Source: Pseudo-nitzschia pungens
Lineage: Eukaryota; Bacillariophyta; Bacillariophyceae; Bacillariales; Bacillariaceae
Length of the DNA stretch: 12,877 nucleotides
Reading direction: 5' to 3'
NCBI GenBank assembly: GCA_037355855.1
Contig: JAYLWG010000025.1
Location: forward strand, 1-12,877
Shown in pieces: positions 7,113 through 12,877 of this stretch. The notes under the pieces were generated by a model. It was not told the origin of the DNA, did no database searches, and worked only from the letters and a program-made list of their open reading frames with translations. The position numbers and the translations under genes were made by a program. Every line of letters starts with the position of its first letter. Within the stretch, counting starts at the first letter, position 1.

Positions 7113-9240
7113 TTATAAAAAATTTAAAGTTTTTTGAATTGTATAATTTAAAATAACGCGACCCGTTGTTGTTTGTAAATATTGCGTAATTACTTCGCCC
7201 TTAGAATCTTTTCGGATTTGTAAGTTTTCATAATATTCAATGATACTATTATCAGATAAGATAACTTTCTTTTGTAAATCTGATCTCTGATAATCTTCAT
7301 CAGTATATCTAATCCATATCGAGGTATGAATTTCAATTTTATCTTGATTGTATGCTAAAATTACATCTTCAAGATTTGCAAAATAATAATTTGAACCTAA
7401 TAAACCTGTGATATTATTTGCTGTTAAGTAATAACACCCAAGAACCATATCTTGACTTGGCATAATGATTGGCTCACCGTTTGCCGGTGATAAGAAATTA
7501 TACGGTGCTAACATTAACATATAACATTCGGCCTGGGCTTCCGGTGATAATGGAATATGGACAGCCATTTGATCTCCATCAAAATCAGCATTAAAGGCTG
7601 AACAAACTAAAGGATGCAATTTAATAGCACGCCCTTTTACTAAAATTGGTTCAAATGCTTGGATTCCTAAGCGATGTAATGTGGGAGCACGATTTAAAAA
7701 AATTGGATGGTTTTTTTAAAATTTGTTCTACAACAGGTTTAATTGTTAATTCATCTGACTGAATTAAATTTTTCGCAATTTTTATATTATTTGCCAAATT
7801 TTGATTAATTAATTCTCGAATAATAAATGGTTGAAATAACTCAATTGCCATTTCATACGGTAAACCACACTGATTTAACTTTAATGTTGGACCAACCACA
7901 ATTACTGAACGTCCTGAATAATCAACACGTTTTCCTAATAAATTTTGACGGAAACGCCCATGCTTCCCTTTAATGATATCTGACAAAGATTTTAGAGGGC
8001 GATTATTTGCACTTAATGCAATTTTACCTCGCTTTCCATTATCAATTAAAGTATCTACTGCTTCTTGTAATAATCGCTTTTCATTTCGAATGATCAATTG
8101 TGGAGCATCAATCTCTAATAATCTAAGTAATCGATTATTTCTTGTAATAATTCGACGATAAAGCTCATTTAAGTCAGAAGTTGCAAAACGTCCACCTTCC
8201 AATTGAATCATTGGACGCAAAGCAGGAGGAATAATTGGTAAAATAGATAAGATCATCCAAGACGGTTCGGATGCCGTTCCAATTAAGTTTTCTAAAATTC
8301 GAATCCGTTTAATAGCTTTCTCACGGATTTTATATAATCGATGTTGTTCCCATTTTCTAAACCAATATGAAGCATAATATAATGGTTCTTCTTTATTTAA
8401 TACTTTTGTACAAACTAGAACAAAACAACGTGTTCGAGAAATTTCTGATTCCAAATTTAGTTTTTCTAATTCTCGTTTAATCAATGGAGCACCAATTAAA
8501 AAACTTGGAGTAGCTTTTAATAAATATTTTGGTGTTTGTTGTCGTCGATTTTGTGGTTTTGGATAAGGTTTTAAAGGGTAATTACTTCTCCCCAATTCTC
8601 GACTTCTTCGATACTGTTGTAAATCCCAATGAAGTCCGTAGAATGAAATCTCATCTTCAGCAATAAAATAAGCTAAGGATGCAAGCTTAATACGTTTAAT
8701 TCTCTCATCCCATAAACTAATAATTGTAGAAGGTGTTAATTTTAAACCATTACAGGTCCAGAAATAATCAAAATTTCTAAGTTTAAGTTTATTTTTACAT
8801 TTGTCTGATTGACTTGTATAGCTTGTATTTAATCGTTTTTCAAATTCTTCTACTTCTAGTAGAAGAGCCATAAAATTTGGTCTACTATTAATGTACCAAA
8901 CATGAGTTACTGGATAAACAAGACTAATATATCCCATTCTGTGTCGACGTACACGAGATTCCGTTAACTCAACACCACAACGCTCACAAATTAATCCATC
9001 ATAACGAACACGTTTATATTTACCACAAGCACACTCGAAACTCCTACTGGGGCCAAAAATGCGCTCACAAAACAATCCATCCATTTCTGGTTTGAATGTT
9101 CTATAATTTATGGTTTCAGGTTTTTGAACTTCCCCTACGAATTGACCATTTGGTAATTTACGATTTGACCATTGTAAAATTCGAAAAGGGGATGCTAATT
9201 TAATTTTAATATAATTAAATTCTTTTACAAAGTTTTTCAT
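7113..9240 (-). CDS. rpoC1: RNA polymerase beta' subunit, frameshifted as written
   Basis: RpoC1 is the N-terminal part of bacterial beta' and holds the catalytic Mg-binding Asp residues. The first frame (9240 to about 7711) has the zinc ribbon at Cys70, Cys72, Cys85 and Cys88 (CACGK and ICERCGV), then [13 protein letters not shown], the clamp region [22 protein letters not shown] with [11 protein letters not shown], and [17 protein letters not shown] near 435-451. After VVEQILK (about residue 509) it runs out of frame through an A7 run and would stop at 7651. The correct sequence ([20 protein letters not shown]) continues in another frame and leads to [16 protein letters not shown] and the normal C-terminus at 7113. 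The whole interval is one base longer than a multiple of three, so a single extra A explains it; the joined protein would have 708 residues. The TTG at 7619 is not a real start, because the conserved sequence is open upstream of it. rpoC1 begins 5 bases after rpoB. Confidence 0.93.
7711..7717 (-). other. A7 frameshift site in rpoC1
   Basis: A run of seven T on the plus strand (A7 in the mRNA). With seven A the frame reads ILKKPSNFF and soon stops. With six A, or after a +1 ribosomal slip, it reads [13 protein letters not shown], the conserved beta' sequence. The shift therefore maps to this run with little doubt. Whether it is real in the plastid DNA cannot be told from the sequence alone. 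Confidence 0.85.
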
Positions 9241-9245
9241 AATTT

Positions 9246-12200
9246 TTAAAATGAAATATCATCTATATTTGAAGTAGGTAGGAAGGTTTTCGAAAAAGCA
9301 TTATATCTTTCAACAATATTCACTTCCACTTCATATTGTTTCGAGGAACTAAATTTTTGGATTTTATATGTACTCATATCTAAACCAATAGAACGTAATT
9401 CTTGTAATAATACTTTAAAAGATTCTGGAATTCCAAATTGTGGTATTTGTTGTCCTTTTACAATTGCATTTAATGTTGCATTTCGACCTGGCATATCATC
9501 TGACTTAATTGTTAAAATTTCTTTTAATGTAAAGGCAGCCCCAAATCCTTCTAATGCCCAAACTTCCATTTCTCCAAATCGTTGCCCACCATGTTGAGCT
9601 TTTCCTCGTAACGGTTGCTGAGTAATCAATGAGTACGGTCCGGTTGCTCGGGAATGCATTTTATCATCAACAAGATGGATCAGTTTTAACATATATGCAT
9701 TTCCAACTGTAATTGGATTTTCAAATTCTTTTCCTGTTCGACCATCGATTAAAACCATTTTACCTGGAGCATAAGGATTAAAAATCCAACTTTTATTTCT
9801 TTTAATAGAAGCTTGACGAAGTTTCTTATTAATCAAAATTCGTGATATTTCTAAACCATACATTTCATCAAATGGTAAAATTTTAAATCGACAATTTAAT
9901 TTGTCTCCCGCAAATCCTAATAAACATTCGTATAACTGACCAACATTCATTCGAGAAGGAACCCCTAAAGGATTTAAAATAATATCAATTGGTGTTCCAT
10001 CCGGTAAGAATGGCATATCTTGACGTGCTAAAATTCGTGAAATAATACCTTTGTTACCATGGCGACCAGCAATCTTATCACCAACTTGAATTTTTCGAAT
10101 TTGAGCAATAAATACATAGATTTTTTCAGATTTATATGTCAATTTTGTTTTCCGATTAAATGTAACTGTTTCAATAACACGTCCCGATTCACCATGAGGC
10201 ATTCTATAAGAATTATCTTTTACTCCTTTGGCTTTTGTACTGAAAATTGCACGTAACAGCTTTGATTCTGGTAATTGTTCGTAAGCATTTGTTGAAACAA
10301 CTTTTCCAACTAAAATATCTCCAGATTTTACAAATGTACCAACTCTTACAATTCCATCATCATTTAAATGTTTGACTTCAGACAAGTTTAAATTTGGAAT
10401 CATTTTCATTGTTTGTTCAGAGATTTCTGCATTCCGATTAATTTCAATTTTGTATCGTTCGATATGAATTGAAGTGAAAATATCATCATAAACTAAACGT
10501 TCACTAATTAAAATAGCATCCTCAAAGTTATACCCTTGCCATGGCATATAAGCAATTAACGTATTTTGACCCAATGATAATTCACTACTTGTAATTGCTG
10601 GACCATCACTAAGAATTTGTCCAGATTGAATTTTTTCACCTTTCCAAACAATTGGACGCTGATTAATGCAAGTTTGTTGATTAGAACGTAAGTATTTCTG
10701 TAATTTATAAATTACTTTTTTATTATTACTATCTTTAATAATAATTTTATTTGCAGTTACCGAATTAACAATTCCGGAAATATGAGCATTTAATGTCATC
10801 CCCGAATCAATAGCGATTTGATTTTCTAATCCTGTACCAACAATTGGTTTTTGTGGGAAAATTAGTGGAACCGATTGACGCTGCATATTTGAGCCCATTA
10901 ATGCTCGGTTTGCATCATCGTGTTCAAAGAATGGAATTAAAGATGCCGCAACGGAAACAACTTGAATTGTTGAAATTGAAATAAAATCAACTTCAGATGG
11001 TGTTACATTAATAAAATCTTGTTTATATCGAACTGAAATAATATTTTTTATTAAATAATTATCTTTGTTTGTCGCAATATCCGCAGGCGCAATTTTGTAT
11101 AAATCTTCAACTTCCGCAGTTAAATAAATTGGGTTTCCAGTTTTTAAAACTTTTCCGTTGATTACTCGCCAAAACGGAGTTTCTAAGAATCCAAGCTTAT
11201 TAACTCGAGCACATGTTGTTAAGGATGCAATTAAACCAACATTTTGTCCTTCTGGTGTCTCAATTGGACAAATTCGACCGTAATGACTTGGATGAATATC
11301 ACGAACAGAAAAACTAATGTGATCTCGATTCAATCCACCGGGGCCTAAACCACTAATTCGACGCCGATGTGTTAATGAAGAAAGAGGATTAGTTTGATCT
11401 AAATATTGTGATAATTGACTAGACCCGAAAAATTCTCGAATTGTGGCATTAATAACACTAAAATTTAGAAGATAATTCGATTCAATAGTATTTGTTTGAT
11501 TTCTTAATTTTCGAACTAATCTTTGGAATCCTATTCGGAATAAGTTTTGTAATAATTCACCAATAGATCGAACTCGTTTATTTTTAAGATGATCAATATC
11601 ATCTGGAACGGCTTTTGAAATTGTTAATGAAATTAATTTATCAATAATCGCAAAAATATCTTCATAAGTAATTATTTGAAGACGGTTACTAATTTTTAAA
11701 CTTAATCGATTATTAATTTTTAATCGTCCTACTTTTCCCAAGTTATAATAATTCGGATCAAAAATTTGTGAAAATTCAGAAATATTTTTAAAATATTCAA
11801 GATTCGAATCAAATCGACTAATAGGTTGTTTTAAATAGGTTGAATTAATTAAAAGTGGTTTATTAAAATAGAAGAAATCAGAATAATATAAATTTTGATA
11901 AATTTCTAAATCCGTCAATCCCATTTCTTTTAAGAGTATAAGAATAGGTTTTTGAGTAATTTTATCTAATTGAATAATAAGTTCTTCTTCTTGATTTTTA
12001 ATTGGGTAATTGTAGGCATTAAGTTTTGTATTCTTTTGAAAATTGAATCGAATCCATGATCCATATTCTGGGATTAAAGTAGCTGTATATAATTCTTTAT
12101 CATTATATTTTTTATGATAATTGGTTTTAATTTCATGATCCTTTTGATATAAAAGTAATTGAGTTTTACTTTTTAAATATTTATCTCGTTTTTTTTAGAT

Positions 12201-12877
12201 AATTATCATGTCTAGCTAACTCTTCTTTTAATACCTTTTTATCTTTCTTTAATAATCTTTTTCTGCTTGGATTACAAATGAACTAGCACCCTTCTTTATT
12301 AATTGACGCAATCGTCTTGTTCGTTTGTAAATATTTTCCTTATATTTATCAAATGGCGTTGGATCAAGCTCATAAGAGGTATGAATTTGTCCAAATAAAT
12401 ATCTTAACTGATCTTTTAAACTAGTTGAAAAATATAAAGTTGGTCGGAAAACCGCAAATTGTGTTAATTGATTTGCATTTACTTCTTTTACTAATGATTT
12501 TTGAATATTCTGTTTTAAGAATGAGAAATTTTGGTCATCAAAGAACCAGTTCATTAAATGTTCAGTAACTAAAACTAATCTTGAATTTAACTGAAGTTGA
12601 ACGGTTAATTGAGAATTTGTAACTGTCTTTGTATAGACATTAATAACTCTTCGAATTTGGTCATCAGATAATTTTAACGTTTCTGAAGAATTCAATAATT
12701 TATTAGATTCTGATGAATAAGTTAAAATTCGATATTTGGTTAAAACTTTTAATAAAAATTGAAAATATTTCAATAAGGTACTAATTGTTTCATTAGTAAA
12801 ATTAGTCTTTGAATTGGGTGATGTATATTTTTGTTTTAACCATTTTAAAAATAATAACCTCATTTTTGAGGTTGACT
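9246..12877 (-). CDS. rpoB: RNA polymerase beta subunit, partial 5' end, with large insertion and two frameshifts as written
   Basis: RpoB forms, with beta', the catalytic cleft of the plastid-encoded RNA polymerase. The continuous frame 11924-9246 holds most conserved parts. Numbered from the Met at 11924 these are [20 protein letters not shown] (55-74), the rifampicin-pocket segment [14 protein letters not shown] with [13 protein letters not shown] (167-197), [78 protein letters not shown], and the C-terminal [15 protein letters not shown] and [19 protein letters not shown]. That Met is internal: the same frame upstream reads [17 protein letters not shown] and [15 protein letters not shown], both ordinary beta sequence. 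Before base 12096 lies a lysine-rich insertion of more than 260 residues reaching the right edge, with a -1 then a +1 shift that cancel. The N-terminal motifs expected earlier (such as RSPG) are outside the window. Confidence 0.92.
12189..12196 (-). other. A8 frameshift site in rpoB (+1)
   Basis: A run of eight T on the plus strand (A8 in the mRNA). The charged frame [11 protein letters not shown] enters this run and, as written, stops at 12181. Removing one A, or a +1 slip, joins it to [10 protein letters not shown] and then to the conserved [13 protein letters not shown]. It cancels an opposite shift about 60 bases upstream in the transcript. Confidence 0.65.
12249..12282 (-). other. Zone of the first (-1) rpoB frameshift
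   Basis: The 204-residue frame ends at TAA 12249-12251 and the frame needed downstream is open only after a TAG at 12283-12285. The switch must therefore fall between them. The likely point is the A5 run at 12258-12262: one more A, or a -1 slip on the AAA codon, gives [11 protein letters not shown] in place of AEKDY-stop. Confidence 0.55.
12856..12873 (-). repeat. Small perfect hairpin at the right edge
   Basis: AACCTCA (12856-12862) pairs with TGAGGTT (12867-12873) around a TTTT loop (7 bp). On the minus strand the stem covers the first ATG (12861-12863) of the open frame in the rpoB insertion. The context is cut off by the window edge, so no role can be given. Confidence 0.4.

Larger units (their letters stand above)
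12096..12877 (-). other. Unrecognised insertion in the N-terminal region of RpoB
   Basis: In bacterial beta the segment before the conserved (Y)-ARIIPYRGSW strand follows RSPGVFF after only a short loop. Here at least 782 bases (about 260 residues) precede that strand without any beta motif. The segment includes an open frame of 204 residues (12863-12249, open to the right edge; the ATG at 12863 need not be a start). I recognise no family in it. It is rich in Lys, Gln, Asn, Leu and Thr, is predicted by eye to be mainly helical, and becomes strongly basic toward its end ([14 protein letters not shown]). It is in the same frame as the main rpoB body, which fits an insertion inside the beta chain rather than a separate gene. 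No intein blocks or intron features are visible. Confidence 0.6.

Noticed and set aside
7113..7619. A separate gene starting [17 protein letters not shown]
   Set aside because: The first codon is TTG inside the conserved beta' sequence [14 protein letters not shown], which continues upstream in the same frame to the A7 run. It is the second part of rpoC1.
12249..12863. The 204-residue open frame as an independent gene with its own start at 12863
   Set aside because: It is open to the window edge, its ATG is not preceded by any start signal, it is in the same frame as the rpoB body, and the conserved beta sequence that follows has no start of its own nearby. A part of rpoB is the better reading, though not proven.
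12096..12877. An intein or an intron inside rpoB
   Set aside because: I see no intein splicing blocks (no suitable Cys/Ser start and His-Asn end), no group I or II intron core, and the segment keeps an open, protein-like frame over most of its length.

Overview
This window is a piece of an AT-rich plastid genome. It carries a photosystem II gene (psbC), a plastid tRNA, a bacterial-type small-subunit ribosomal protein gene (rps2) and the three catalytic-core genes of the plastid-encoded RNA polymerase (rpoC2, rpoC1, rpoB). The beta-prime subunit is divided into rpoC1 and rpoC2, as in cyanobacteria and plastids. The order rpoB-rpoC1-rpoC2-rps2 is an ancestral plastid operon order. The PsbC C-terminus (ending [14 protein letters not shown]) looks to me more like plastids of the red secondary lineage (ochrophyte or relatives) than green ones. 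I hold that placement at about 0.6 and do not name a genus.

Layout. On the plus strand, bases 1-1265 hold the 3' part of psbC. Everything after it is on the minus strand, so psbC converges on trnF-GAA (1479-1551), which has its own plausible promoter. Next comes rps2 (1730-2413), the last gene of the rpo operon. The operon runs from right to left: rpoB (beyond the right edge to 9246), rpoC1 (9240-7113), rpoC2 N-terminal half (7084-4637), rpoC2 C-terminal half (4636-2474), rps2. Spacers are 5, 28, 0 and 60 bases. Convergent transcripts are separated by two AT-rich spacers with strong hairpins and no protein gene.

The remarkable point is that all three polymerase genes are interrupted as written, each in a different way, while psbC, rps2 and the tRNA are intact. 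rpoC2 is cut by an in-frame TAA followed at once by ATG. An SD-like AAGGA precedes that ATG, and I saw none before the rps2, rpoC2 or rpoC1 starts. rpoC1 has one extra A in an A7 run just before its catalytic NADFDGD motif. rpoB shows a -1 shift followed by a +1 shift (at an A8 run) inside a large lysine-rich insertion of more than 260 residues that I do not recognise. The conserved polymerase motifs are otherwise intact on both sides of every break, so the genes look functional rather than decayed. Possible explanations are homopolymer sequencing errors (for the frameshifts), transcriptional slippage or ribosomal frameshifting on oligo-A, and a true fission of rpoC2 into two proteins. RpoC2 also carries a long charged coiled-coil segment inside its trigger-loop insertion.
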